Positions 11,294-19,483 of a DNA stretch of 64,000 nucleotides are shown piece by piece (within the stretch, counting starts at the first letter, position 1; every line of letters starts with the position of its first letter). The notes below the pieces were generated by a model, which saw only the letters and a list, made by a program, of their open reading frames with translations, was not told the DNA's origin and did not search any database. The DNA comes from Patulibacter americanus DSM 16676 (GTDB lineage: Bacteria; Actinomycetota; Thermoleophilia; Solirubrobacterales; Solirubrobacteraceae). Both the position numbers and the translations under genes were made by a program. The stretch is from NCBI RefSeq assembly GCF_000420025.1, contig NZ_ATUD01000001.1:310001-374000 (forward strand). The letters are read 5' to 3'.

Positions 11294-12559
11294 CTACGCC
11301 ACGGCGGGCAGCACGGCGACCCGCACCGCCCGGCGACGCAGCAGCGCCTCCCACTGCCCGACGACGTGCCGGTCGCGGTAGGCGATCGCCCGGTGCGACA
11401 CGGTCGCCAGCACCGCGTCGGGGCGGTCGTCCTCGAGGATCCAGCGGTAGAGCGCCAGGACCGTCGCGTGCAGCGCCGCGTACGACGGGCCGGCAGGGCG
11501 CACCAGCACGCCGCTCGGCGCGGCGCCCTCGCGCAGCAGCAGCCCGGCGCGGGCGAGCGTGTCGAGCGCGGCGCGGACCGTCTTGCGGTGGTCGTGGCCC
11601 GCCAGGCCGAACACCGACGCGTAGCCCCCGGAGAGCGCGGACACGGTCATGGGCGGCCGGGCGACGACGCCCCCGGTGGCGTGGGCAAGCATCGTCCAGA
11701 CCGCGGTGGCGCGGAGGGCGAGCGAGACCGCGTTGCGGCTGTAGCCGCCGGGGCCGAGCAGGAGTGCCCCGATCTCGACGGGGCCGACGAGCAGCGGGGC
11801 ACCTGGCTCCGCGGTCGCCGTGAAGGCGTCGCCGGGGATGCCGGAGCGCACGTCGATGAGCATCTGCGCCGTTCCCGCCTCCGCCACGCGCGGCCGCAGC
11901 TGCGCCGGGCCGACGTCCCAGTGCGGGTCCTCGTCGTCGGGCCCGCGGGCCGGGTCGACCGTGGCCTGCAGGCGCGACTCGGCGGCGAGCGTCCGCCAGC
12001 GCCGCTGGCCGATCCCCCGGTCGAACGTGCGGTGCGTCTCGCGGCGGACGTCCCGCCCGAACCCGCCGACCACGTCACCGTCGAGCACGGATCGCTCGTA
12101 GCGGCCCAGGGCCGCGAGCAGCGCCGCGTCCGCCAGCGGGCGCGGGCGCAGCAGGACGATGCCGTCCCCCGTGGCGCGCAGGGCACCCGCGGCCTCGACC
12201 GCCTCGAGCGCTGCCACGAACGGGAGGGCGTCGCCCGGGTGGCGCGCCGCCACCGCGTCGTACTCCGCGCGGGCCGCGGCGGGGTCCGACGGCAACCACG
12301 CGTGGTAGCCGCCCGTGGCGCGGAGCAGCACGGTCCAGGCGAGCGCGGCCGCGCGCAGCGTCTCGGGGGGCGCGCCGTCGCGGGCCAGCGGCAGGACGAC
12401 GTCGAGCGGGTCGACGATCGCCGGGGTCGCCGGCGAGCCGTCCCGGAGTGGGCCGCGCCGCGCGTCGCCCGGGGCGACGGTGACGTCGAGCTCGCCCGGG
12501 ACGAGCCCGCCCCGCCAGGCGAACAGATCGCGGACGAGGGTGCGCAGCGGGCCGCTCAC
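11294..12559 (-). CDS. unknown protein built from two copies of a winged-helix-like module
   Basis: 421 residues; no known family recognised. It contains an internal duplication. Residues about 68-162 and 281-378 align: A-W-T-V-L-L-R-A-T-G-G with V-W-T-M-L-A-H-A-T-G-G, then A-L-E-A-V-E-A-A-G-A-L with A-L-D-T-L-A-R-A-G-L-L, V-L-L-R-P-R-P with V-L-V-R-P-A-G, and L-G-R-Y-E-R-S-V-L-D-G-D with L-Y-R-W-I-L-E-D-D. The second copy (R-K-T-V-R-A-A-L-D-T-L-A-R-A-G-L-L-L) looks like a winged helix. Between the copies is a Trp/Asp-rich region. No signal peptide or membrane segment. GTG start. DNA binding is a guess. The 27-residue membrane peptide is coupled downstream and a helicase gene lies upstream on the same strand. 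Confidence 0.6.
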   Translation of the reverse strand: MSGPLRTLVRDLFAWRGGLVPGELDVTVAPGDARRGPLRDGSPATPAIVDPLDVVLPLARDGAPPETLRAAALAWTVLLRATGGYHAWLPSDPAAARAEYDAVAARHPGDALPFVAALEAVEAAGALRATGDGIVLLRPRPLADAALLAALGRYERSVLDGDVVGGFGRDVRRETHRTFDRGIGQRRWRTLAAESRLQATVDPARGPDDEDPHWDVGPAQLRPRVAEAGTAQMLIDVRSGIPGDAFTATAEPGAPLLVGPVEIGALLLGPGGYSRNAVSLALRATAVWTMLAHATGGVVARPPMTVSALSGGYASVFGLAGHDHRKTVRAALDTLARAGLLLREGAAPSGVLVRPAGPSYAALHATVLALYRWILEDDRPDAVLATVSHRAIAYRDRHVVGQWEALLRRRAVRVAVLPAVA

Positions 12560-12629
12560 CGTCGGCCTCGAGCGGTGCGGTCCCCGATCGGAGACGTCCG
12601 TGTACCACGCACGCGTCGAACATAGCGGC

Positions 12630-12662
12630 TCCCGCCGACGGGTCCGCGCGCGGGCGGCGGGA
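12630..12662 (-). terminator. hairpin after the helicase gene
   Basis: TCCCGCCG and CGGCGGGA with a 17-base loop, ending at the base before the helicase stop codon. Confidence 0.35.
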
Positions 12663-14333
12663 CTACGCCCGGCCGAGCAGCGCGCGCTCGATCAGGTCGA
12701 TGGACTGCTCGAGCTGCTCCACGGTCGCGTCCTGCACCCGCGTGATGCCGATCTGCTTGTTCACCCACGCGTTGACTTCGCGCTGGGTGGCGCGGCGCGT
12801 CCGGCCGAGCTCGCCGACGAGGCGGTGCCGGGTCTCGCGCAGGCGCTGCCGCTGCTGCCAGAGGGGCACCTCGACGGCCTGCCCCGGGATCCCGCCCCCG
12901 CCGCCGGGGATCGCCGTCGGGACGGCACCGACGGGCTGGATCTGGGCGCCCATCCGCACGCCGGCGGGCTCGGGCTCCTTCAGCGGCGTCGACCCGCCGA
13001 AGAGGTCGAGCTGCGCGGCGGGCGCCATGTCGGCGTTCAGCGCCTTGAACTCGGCGACGAGGCCCATCTCGTCCTCCGGCTTCTCGTTCGGCTCGTCCAG
13101 CATCGCGTCCATCGCGTCCGGGTCGATCTCCTCCTTCTTGCGCAGGAAGGGCACGAGCTCGCGGTGGATCTCCCCCGCGTGGGCGCGCAGCGTCGGCTCG
13201 GCGGGGATGTAGAGCCAGGAGCCCTCGATGGGCCGGTTGGGGATCGTGCGGACGAAGCGGCCGACGATCTGGCGGAAGATCATGGCCGTCTTCGCCGCGG
13301 TGGCGTAGACGCCGACGCGCAGGCGCGGGATGTCGACGCCCTCCGAGACCATGTTGACGGCCACGATCCACGGCTCGCCGCTGTGCGTGAACGCCTCGAG
13401 CTTCTGGTGCGCCTGCGGGTCCGTGTGCATCACCACCACGGGGGGCGTGCCCGTGATGCGGTGCAGCGACGCGGCGACGGCCCGCGCGTGCTCGCCGTCG
13501 GCGGCGACGACCAGGCCGCCGGCCTCGGGGTGCGAGGTCTCGCGCAGCCCCGCGAGGCGCCGGTGGGCGTCGCGCAGGATCTTCGGCAGCGCGCCCTCGA
13601 GGTCCGTCGAGATCGCCGTGCGGTAGCGCCGCGCCCGCTGGTCGCTCGAGACCGCGTCGGCGAAGGACGCCTCGATCGTGTCGTCGCCGGACTGCCACGA
13701 CATCGTGCCGTCGAACGGGATGAACGAGACGGGACGGCAGACGCCGTCGCGGACCGCGTCGGCGTACCCGTAGGCGTAGTCGGGCTGCGTGACGCCGTCG
13801 GAGTCGTAGTCCACGCCCGGGATGGCCGAGGCATCCGAGCGGAACGGGGTGCCCGAGAGCAGCAGCCAGCGGCGTGCGCGGCCGAGGGCGAGCGCGAAGC
13901 CCTTGCCCCACGCGAGCTCCTCGCCGAGGTGGTGGGCCTCGTCCGCGATCACGATCGTCGACTCCGTGCACTGGCTCGCCCAGCGCTCGGCGGACTGCGC
14001 CACGCGGGCGTAGGTGACCGCCACGCCGTGGAACCCGGCCGGCGGCGTGAGCTCCGGGGCGTCCGGCGCGAGGTGCACGCCCAGCCGCGCCGCGGCCTCG
14101 GCCCACTGGCGCGTGAGCGGGGCCGTCGGGCAGACCAGGGCGATGCGATCCGCCTCGCGGGCGTAGAGCATCCGCACGGCCTGCTCGAGGGCAGGCCGCG
14201 TCTTGCCGGCGCCTGGGGCGGCGGCGATGAGGAACGTGCCGCGCTCCCACGCGGACATCTTCTCGAGGACCTCCTGCTGCCATACGCGGAGGCCGGGGGG
14301 AAGGGGCATGGAGGTGCTCAACCGACGACCCAT
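12663..14333 (-). CDS. DEAD/DEAH-box superfamily 2 helicase
   Basis: 556 residues. Helicase motifs in order: Q-like W-Q-Q-E (18-21), Walker A A-A-P-G-A-G-K-T (38-45), Walker B D-E-A-H-H (131-135), motif III L-L-S-G-T-P-F-R (157-164). The second RecA-like domain has V-S-E-G-V-D-I-P and motif VI Q-I-V-G-R-F-V-R-T-I. The C-terminus holds a Gly/Pro-rich hinge and a conserved-looking helical end with V-N-A-W-V-N-K-Q-I-G. This resembles the stand-alone type III restriction/Rad25-like helicases common in actinobacteria. Role unknown; DNA repair or restriction are possible. The start may be 14333 or the ATG eight codons later (14309); neither has a clear ribosome-binding site. Confidence 0.85.
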   Translation of the reverse strand: MGRRLSTSMPLPPGLRVWQQEVLEKMSAWERGTFLIAAAPGAGKTRPALEQAVRMLYAREADRIALVCPTAPLTRQWAEAAARLGVHLAPDAPELTPPAGFHGVAVTYARVAQSAERWASQCTESTIVIADEAHHLGEELAWGKGFALALGRARRWLLLSGTPFRSDASAIPGVDYDSDGVTQPDYAYGYADAVRDGVCRPVSFIPFDGTMSWQSGDDTIEASFADAVSSDQRARRYRTAISTDLEGALPKILRDAHRRLAGLRETSHPEAGGLVVAADGEHARAVAASLHRITGTPPVVVMHTDPQAHQKLEAFTHSGEPWIVAVNMVSEGVDIPRLRVGVYATAAKTAMIFRQIVGRFVRTIPNRPIEGSWLYIPAEPTLRAHAGEIHRELVPFLRKKEEIDPDAMDAMLDEPNEKPEDEMGLVAEFKALNADMAPAAQLDLFGGSTPLKEPEPAGVRMGAQIQPVGAVPTAIPGGGGGIPGQAVEVPLWQQRQRLRETRHRLVGELGRTRRATQREVNAWVNKQIGITRVQDATVEQLEQSIDLIERALLGRA

Positions 14334-14502
14334 CTTGGGGGACGTCGCGGACGGCAGGACAACCCCTGCTCAGGCCCGGTTTTCGCGGTCGGGGCGCCCG
14401 GACCGCGCGCGACCCGGGCCCCGCCGCGCCCCCACGGACCCTCCGCCGTTCCGTCACGGGATGGACACCGTCACGGGGTGGTGCGATGTGGCGCCCGAAC
14501 GC

Positions 14503-14508
14503 TAGGGT
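14503..14508 (+). promoter_or_regulatory. -10 hexamer TAGGGT for the aminopropyltransferase operon
   Basis: Seven bases before the ATG at 14516; the first gene of the seven-gene operon appears leaderless. Confidence 0.5.
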
Positions 14509-14515
14509 CCCGACC

Positions 14516-15133
14516 ATGACGACGATCCTCGTGCTCGTGGTGGTGGTGCTGCTGATCGCGGCCGCCGCCGTCTGGTGGACCCGCCGCTCCGCGGCCGAGC
14601 GCGCGGACCGGGGCATCGAGGGCCCCGTCGACCCGCTGGCCGACGGCCCGGGCGGCCCCCTCGAGGGCCTGGGCGTCGGCGCGGTCGTCTCGCACGGCGG
14701 CCACGACTACGTCGTCCGCGGCGAGGTCCGCTTCGACGAGGACGGCTACGTGTGGACGGAGTACCACCTCGACGCGGGCGGCGGCGTGCGCACCTGGCTC
14801 TCCGTCGACCTCTCCGACGGCACCGAGGTCGCGTTCTGGCAGGCCCTCGAGGCGCCGGGCGACCTCTCCCCCGACGGCGGCACCGTCACCCACGACGGCG
14901 TGACGTACCGCAAGGTCGAGTCGGGCCGCGCGAGCTTCACCTCCACGGGCACGACGGGTCTGCCCGCCTCTGGCCGCTCCTGGTACGCGGACTACGAGTC
15001 CGACGACGACCGCCTGCTCGGCTTCGAGCGCTGGTCGCAGGACGGCTCGTGGGAGGTCTCCACGGGCACCGAGGTCGAGGCCCACCTGCTCGAGGTCTAT
15101 CCCGCCGGCCGCACCGCCGGGGGCACGCTGTGA
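14516..15133 (+). CDS. DUF4178 membrane-anchored protein
   Basis: 205 residues: an N-terminal membrane helix (T-T-I-L-V-L-V-V-V-V-L-L-I-A-A-A-A-V), W-W-T-R-R, then a soluble beta-rich domain of the DUF4178 type (G-x-x-V-x-x-x-G-x-D-Y-V-V-R-G, W-T-E-Y-H-L-D, W-L-S-V-D). First gene of a run that continues through DUF2617, DUF4247 and DUF350 genes to an aminopropyltransferase, an association I recall from actinobacterial speE regions. Its last four bases overlap the next start (GTGA). The gene at 19484 is a second DUF4178 protein, so paralogues bracket the operon. Molecular function unknown. Confidence 0.8.
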   Translation: MTTILVLVVVVLLIAAAAVWWTRRSAAERADRGIEGPVDPLADGPGGPLEGLGVGAVVSHGGHDYVVRGEVRFDEDGYVWTEYHLDAGGGVRTWLSVDLSDGTEVAFWQALEAPGDLSPDGGTVTHDGVTYRKVESGRASFTSTGTTGLPASGRSWYADYESDDDRLLGFERWSQDGSWEVSTGTEVEAHLLEVYPAGRTAGGTL

Positions 15134-15501
15134 GCACGTCCGGCCCCGGACCCGTCGACCCGACCCCCGACGACGGCTCCGAGGTCGACGTCGCCCTGAC
15201 GTCGGCGAAGGAGGCGCTCGACGCCGCCCGCGAGACCGTCGCCGCGCTGGTCACCGTGCGCGCGAAGGCGCTGCAGGAGGCCGCGCGGCTGCGCGCCCGC
15301 TCCGCCGCCCCGGAGCACGGCGAGCTGCGCGAGCCGGCGGCGCTGCACGAGGCGCGCGCCACGGCGCTGGAGGAGCGGATCGAGCAGATGCGCGACCTCG
15401 CCCGCCGCGCCGAGATCGCCTACGAGCACCTGCGCGCCGACCACGACGCGGCCGACGAGGACGACCTGCACGGCTCCGACGGGGTCGGCGGGACGGGCTG
15501 A
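15130..15501 (+). CDS. coiled-coil hypothetical protein in the aminopropyltransferase operon
   Basis: 123 residues, highly charged, Ala/Glu/Arg-rich and almost wholly helical by pattern: heptad-like A-K-E-A-L-D-A-A-R-E-T-V and A-T-A-L-E-E-R-I-E-Q-M-R. Ends in an Asp/Gly tail. No family recognised. The GTG start overlaps the upstream TGA in GTGA and the next gene begins 2 bases after its stop, so it is certainly part of the same transcript. Confidence 0.7.
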   Translation: MSTSGPGPVDPTPDDGSEVDVALTSAKEALDAARETVAALVTVRAKALQEAARLRARSAAPEHGELREPAALHEARATALEERIEQMRDLARRAEIAYEHLRADHDAADEDDLHGSDGVGGTG

Positions 15502-15503
15502 TC

Positions 15504-16073
15504 GTGCTGCGCCGCCTCGACATCCCGTTCCGCGACGCCGCCGCCTCCGACCTGGCGTGGTCGCTGCTGCCCGGCGCCGTCGCCCCCGAGGCGCTCGCGC
15601 ACCTGCGGGCGTCAGGCACCGGGACTGCGACGCTCGACCTGCACGTCCTGGGCGCGTCGCACGCCGTCGAGGTGGCGGTGGGCGGCGTCGTCCTGACCGA
15701 GGTCGTCGCCTACGGCGCCCCGGAGGGCCGCACCCTGCAGCAGGCCCCGACCGAGCTCGTGCGGGACGGCCTCTCCTACCGCTTCGCCTCGACCGTCGAG
15801 CACCACGCGCCCGAGGCGATGGAGGGCATCGCCCGCACGCTGCAGGACCGGCTCGAAGGCCAGCCAGACGCGCTCTTCGCGACCTTCCCCGGCGCCCCCG
15901 GGGCCGTCACGGCCCTGCGCGCCACGTCCGTCGCCGATGGCGCGGGCTGGGAGACCTGGCACCTCTACCCCGAGCGCGGCGAGGTCGTACGCACGTCGAC
16001 CTCGGTCGCGCCCGTCGGGGCCCCCTCCGTGCCCGCGTCCGCCCCGCTCCCGCTCGCAGGGGCCGTCTCGTGA
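15504..16073 (+). CDS. DUF2617 family protein
   Basis: 189 residues, soluble, no cysteine. The pattern D-L-A-W-S-L, L-D-L-H-V-L-G-A-S-H-A-V, T-E-V-V-A and the C-terminal W-E-T-W-H-L-Y-P matches what I recall of DUF2617, which travels with DUF4247 and DUF350 genes in actinobacteria. The repeated use of W-x-x-W-H-L in DUF4178 and DUF2617 proteins of this operon may reflect a shared beta fold. GTG start 2 bases after the previous stop; its TGA overlaps the next start. Function unknown. Confidence 0.75.
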   Translation: MLRRLDIPFRDAAASDLAWSLLPGAVAPEALAHLRASGTGTATLDLHVLGASHAVEVAVGGVVLTEVVAYGAPEGRTLQQAPTELVRDGLSYRFASTVEHHAPEAMEGIARTLQDRLEGQPDALFATFPGAPGAVTALRATSVADGAGWETWHLYPERGEVVRTSTSVAPVGAPSVPASAPLPLAGAVS

Positions 16074-16507
16074 GCCCCCGCGGCAAGTCCACGGCGACGA
16101 TCGTCATCGGTGCGGTCGTCGCGCTCGTCGCCCTGATCCTGCTCGTCACGACGCTCAGCTCGTGCGGGTCCTCGCCCCGCAGCTACGTCCGCGACCACTA
16201 CACCGCGGCGGGCAAGCGCAACGGCACCGAGCTCTTCCGCTCGAAGGACCGGACGGAGAAGGTCGTGAAGGACATCACGAACAAGTGGAAGCCCGCCGAC
16301 CGCCTGACGGACACCGGAGGCGTGTTCCTGCGCTACCGCAACGAGCTCATCGCCGTCCGTCCGCGCAAGGGTGGCGGGTCCGACATCAGCGTGGACGACC
16401 CGGAGCGCGGCTACGCGCACTGGTACCCGTTCGTCGGCGGCTACTTCGGGTCCTACTCCGGGCGAGCCGAGGGCTTCCGCGGCGGCGGACCGGGGACGGG
16501 CAAGTGA
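16070..16507 (+). CDS. DUF4247 membrane-anchored protein
   Basis: 145 residues. A membrane helix (residues 9-28) ends in T-T-L-S-S-C-G-S-S, with a Cys that could serve as a lipobox cysteine, though the signal is more like an anchor. The soluble domain has Y-V-R-D-H-Y, V-V-K-D-I-T-N-K-W-K-P-A-D, F-L-R-Y-R-N-E-L-I-A-V and a Gly-rich end F-R-G-G-G-P-G-T-G-K, fitting DUF4247. GTGA overlaps link it to both neighbours. Function unknown; co-occurrence with DUF350 and the aminopropyltransferase suggests one membrane assembly. Confidence 0.8.
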   Translation: MSPRGKSTATIVIGAVVALVALILLVTTLSSCGSSPRSYVRDHYTAAGKRNGTELFRSKDRTEKVVKDITNKWKPADRLTDTGGVFLRYRNELIAVRPRKGGGSDISVDDPERGYAHWYPFVGGYFGSYSGRAEGFRGGGPGTGK

Positions 16508-17310
16508 GCCGCGCCCTTCCGCTCCTGCGCCGCCTGGGCGCCGCGGCGGCGTGCGCCTGCGCGCTGAGCGTCGCCGTCGCCGGTCCCGCCGCGGGCCAGA
16601 CCTCGACGGCCCCCGCGGCGCCGGCCACCGCGGCCGGCCCCGGGGCCGTCGTCGACGGGGCCGACCGCACCGAGATCGCCCAGAGCCTCGCCGAGGCCAC
16701 GGCCGACACCGGCGTCTGCTTCGGCTACAGCCTGCGGGTGCTCGGCGCGGCGTTCGGCACCACGGCCGAGCAGGTCTCGAACGGCGGACCCGACGCCGAG
16801 CCCGGCGCCGGCGCCTCATGCCCCAAGGGCACCGTCGCCGCCCGGATCACCCTGATCTACACGAGCGAGAGCAGCGAGAGCGAGGACTCCGCGCGCATCA
16901 GCATCGAGTCGAGCGTGCCGGGGCTGCCGTCCTCCGTCGTGCAGCAGCGCCTGAAGGACCTCGAACTGCTCGACGAGGGCGCACTGCTCGGCGACCAGGA
17001 TGACGTGGCCGTCCGCAACCTCGCCGTCGCGCTCCCCCTGACGCTGGACGACGCGGTCCCCGCCGAGGAGAGCCCGGAGACCGTCACGGCCGCCGCGGCC
17101 CCGAACGGCGACCGGCTCACGGGCTCGCCCGGCGACGACTGGATGCGGGCGCACCTCGTCACCGTCCTCGTCGGCGCGGTGCTCCTGATCGGCGCCCTGA
17201 TCGCCATCGTCGTCGGCTGGTTCGGCCGCCGCGCCACCGGGCCGCGCCGGCCCGGGCGCAGCGATCCGCCCTCCACCTTCCCGTCCTCCTCCGACTCCCC
17301 GAGCACCTGA
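16504..17310 (+). CDS. secreted-domain, single-span membrane protein in the aminopropyltransferase operon
   Basis: 268 residues. An N-terminal signal peptide (ending G-P-A-A-G-Q, about residue 31) precedes an extracytoplasmic domain of about 190 residues with two Cys. A C-terminal membrane helix (V-L-V-G-A-V-L-L-I-G-A-L-I-A-I-V-V-G-W-F) is followed by a short basic, Ser-rich inner tail. No family recognised. GTG start in a GTGA overlap with the DUF4247 gene. The topology puts a folded domain outside, next to the other membrane members of the operon. Confidence 0.7.
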   Translation: MSRALPLLRRLGAAAACACALSVAVAGPAAGQTSTAPAAPATAAGPGAVVDGADRTEIAQSLAEATADTGVCFGYSLRVLGAAFGTTAEQVSNGGPDAEPGAGASCPKGTVAARITLIYTSESSESEDSARISIESSVPGLPSSVVQQRLKDLELLDEGALLGDQDDVAVRNLAVALPLTLDDAVPAEESPETVTAAAAPNGDRLTGSPGDDWMRAHLVTVLVGAVLLIGALIAIVVGWFGRRATGPRRPGRSDPPSTFPSSSDSPST

Positions 17311-17315
17311 CCTCC

Positions 17316-17750
17316 ATGACCGATCACCTCAACGACCTCGCGACCGGCATCGGGGCGGCCGCGGCGTACTCCGTCGTCGGCCTGCTCATCCTCCTCGCGG
17401 GCTTCGTGACCGTCGACCTCGCGACGCCGGGCAACCTCCGCCGGCAGATCTGGGACGACCGCAACAAGGACCTGACGCTCGTCCTCGCCTCGGGCCTGGT
17501 CGCCAACGCCACGACCGTCGTGGTGGCGATCCTCTCCTCCTCCGACGACCTCGGCAAGGGCCTGATCGACTCCTTCGGCTACGGCCTGCTGGGCGTGCTG
17601 CTGATCGGGCTCGTGTTCCGCGTCGTCGACGCCCTCACCCCCGGGGATCTCGGCGCGATGGTCGCGCACGACGACCACCACCCCGCGGTGTGGATCACCG
17701 TGGTGACCCACCTCGCGGTGGGGGCCGTGGTGGCCGCGTCGATCTCGTGA
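17316..17750 (+). CDS. DUF350 family membrane protein
   Basis: 144 residues with four predicted membrane helices; the DUF350 core is visible in A-A-A-Y-S-V-V-G-L-L-I-L, T-P-G-N-L-R-R-Q-I-W-D-D-R-N-K and the second repeat L-L-G-V-L-L-I-G-L-V-F-R-V-V-D-A-L-T-P-G-D-L. The family is made of a duplicated two-helix unit with an inner T-P-x-x-L motif, present twice here. Biochemical role not established as far as I know. Five bases after the previous stop, GTGA overlap with the aminopropyltransferase gene. Confidence 0.88.
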   Translation: MTDHLNDLATGIGAAAAYSVVGLLILLAGFVTVDLATPGNLRRQIWDDRNKDLTLVLASGLVANATTVVVAILSSSDDLGKGLIDSFGYGLLGVLLIGLVFRVVDALTPGDLGAMVAHDDHHPAVWITVVTHLAVGAVVAASIS

Positions 17751-19414
17751 GCGTCGCGCCGGCCGCGGACGACCACGCGCCGGCGCCCGACGCCCCCGCG
17801 GACGCGGCCCCCGCGGACGGGGCGTCCGCGGGCCCGGGCCGGCACCTGCGGGCGGTCCTGCTGCTCGCGGCCGGCGCGTGCGCGGCCTGCGCCCTCGTCT
17901 ACGAGCTGGCGCTGATCGCGCTGGGCGGCGTCCTCGTCGGGGCGTCCGTCACGCAGACCTCGCTGGTCATCTCGCTGTTCGTCTTCGCCCTCGGCCTCGG
18001 CGCGCTCGCCGCCAAGCCGCTGCTGCGGTGGCCGCTGCCGGCGTTCGTCGTCGTCGAGACCGGGGTCGCCGTGGCGGGCGGGTTCTCCGTCCTCGCGTGC
18101 TACGCCGCGTTCGCCTACGCCGGGGTCTACACCCCGGCCGTCGTCGTGGCCTCGCTCGTCTGCGGGGGCCTCGTCGGCGCCGAGCTCCCGCTCCTGATGG
18201 AGCTGCTGCAGCGGGTGCGCCGGCAGGCCGCCGCCCGCGCGCTGGCCGACCTGACCGCCGCGGACTACGTCGGGGCGCTCGTCGGCGGCCTCGCGTTCCC
18301 GTTCCTGTTGCTCCCGCTACTCGGCCAGATGCGGGGGGCCCTCGCCGCCGGGCTCGTCAACCTGGCGTGCGCGGCGATCATCGTCTTCGTCGTCTTCCGC
18401 GAGGACCTCTCGCGTCGCGCGCGGCTGGGGTCCCTCGCCGCGATCCTCGTGGGCGCCGTCCTCGTCGTCGGCGGCCTGGCCTACGCGGGGCGCTTCGAGG
18501 TCTCCGCCCGGCAGCAGCTCTACGACGACCCCATCGTCGTCTCGCAGCGCACGCCCTACCAGGAGATCGACGTGACCGAGAGCCTCTCGCTGCGCGGCAC
18601 GAGCGACGTGCGGCTCTACCTCAACGGCGACCTGCAGCTCTCGAGCCGCGACGAGTACCGCTACCACGAGGCGCTCGTACACCCCGCCCTCGCGGCGGCC
18701 CCCGCGGACGCCCGGCGGCGCGGGCTCCGGGTCCTCGTGCTCGGCGGCGGCGACGGGATGGCGGTGCGCGAGGTGGTGCGCCACACGGACGTCGCCGCCG
18801 TGGAGCTCGTCGACCTGGACCCCGCGATGACGCGCCTGGCGCGCCGAGACCCGCGGTTGCGGCGGATGAACGGCGGGGCGCTCGAGGACCGCCGGGTCAC
18901 CGTCACGAACGCCGACGCGTTCGGCTGGGTCCGCGACCACCCGGCGGGGAGGGGCGACTGGGACGTCGTCATCGTCGACTTCCCGGACCCGGACGACCAG
19001 GGCCTCGCCCGGCTCTACAGCGCCGAGCTCTACGGCATGGTCCGCACCCGCGTGCTCGCCCCCGGCGGCGTGGCCGTCGTGCAGGCGGGCTCCCCGTACT
19101 TCGCCCCGGACGCCTTCTGGTCGGTGGGCAAGACGCTGGACCTGGCGGGCTGGCGGGCTCGCCCGTACCACGTGGACGTGCCGACCTTCGGGGACTGGGG
19201 CTACTGGATCGCCTCCCCCGCCGGGACCACCGATACGCCGCCCGCACTCTCCGTCGGCGACCCGCCGCCGCCCGGCCTGCGGTTCCTCGACGACGCCACG
19301 CTGCGCGCCGGCGCCACGTTCCCGCGCGACCGCGGCCCCCGCGACGTCCGCCCGACGACGCTCGACCGCCCGGTGATCCTGGACTACACCCGCAAGGGCT
19401 GGGGCGACTACTAA
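17747..19414 (+). CDS. membrane-anchored polyamine aminopropyltransferase (spermidine synthase-like)
   Basis: 555 residues. The first ~250 form about seven membrane helices, the rest a spermidine-synthase catalytic domain. It has the SAM-type loop V-L-V-L-G-G-G-D-G-M-A-V-R-E-V, the acidic residue after strand 2 in V-D-L-D-P-A-M, and the reaction-site block V-I-V-D-F-P-D-P-D-D. Soluble family members transfer an aminopropyl group from decarboxylated SAM to a polyamine; membrane-fused versions are common in actinobacteria and substrates are mostly untested. No decarboxylase gene (speD) is in the window. Last gene of the seven-gene overlapping operon; a hairpin follows the stop. Confidence 0.88.
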   Translation: MSVAPAADDHAPAPDAPADAAPADGASAGPGRHLRAVLLLAAGACAACALVYELALIALGGVLVGASVTQTSLVISLFVFALGLGALAAKPLLRWPLPAFVVVETGVAVAGGFSVLACYAAFAYAGVYTPAVVVASLVCGGLVGAELPLLMELLQRVRRQAAARALADLTAADYVGALVGGLAFPFLLLPLLGQMRGALAAGLVNLACAAIIVFVVFREDLSRRARLGSLAAILVGAVLVVGGLAYAGRFEVSARQQLYDDPIVVSQRTPYQEIDVTESLSLRGTSDVRLYLNGDLQLSSRDEYRYHEALVHPALAAAPADARRRGLRVLVLGGGDGMAVREVVRHTDVAAVELVDLDPAMTRLARRDPRLRRMNGGALEDRRVTVTNADAFGWVRDHPAGRGDWDVVIVDFPDPDDQGLARLYSAELYGMVRTRVLAPGGVAVVQAGSPYFAPDAFWSVGKTLDLAGWRARPYHVDVPTFGDWGYWIASPAGTTDTPPALSVGDPPPPGLRFLDDATLRAGATFPRDRGPRDVRPTTLDRPVILDYTRKGWGDY

Positions 19415-19419
19415 GACCG

Positions 19420-19454
19420 GCGGGCAGGGCCTCGGGGGGACCCTCGCCGCCCGC
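19420..19454 (+). terminator. hairpin after the aminopropyltransferase gene
   Basis: GCGGGC and GCCCGC followed by TTGCCT, starting 6 bases after the stop. The internal loop is long (23 bases) but can pair further (GGG with CCC). Confidence 0.35.
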
Positions 19455-19470
19455 TTGCCTGCGCCCGACC

Positions 19471-19476
19471 TATCCT
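19471..19476 (+). promoter_or_regulatory. -10 hexamer TATCCT for the second DUF4178 gene
   Basis: Seven bases before the ATG at 19484, giving this gene its own leaderless promoter separate from the upstream operon. Confidence 0.55.
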
Positions 19477-19483
19477 CGACGCG

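Noticed and set aside
17747..19414. Naming the membrane aminopropyltransferase speE
   Set aside because: The fold is clear but the substrate is not, the protein has a large membrane domain, and no decarboxylated-SAM source is in the window.
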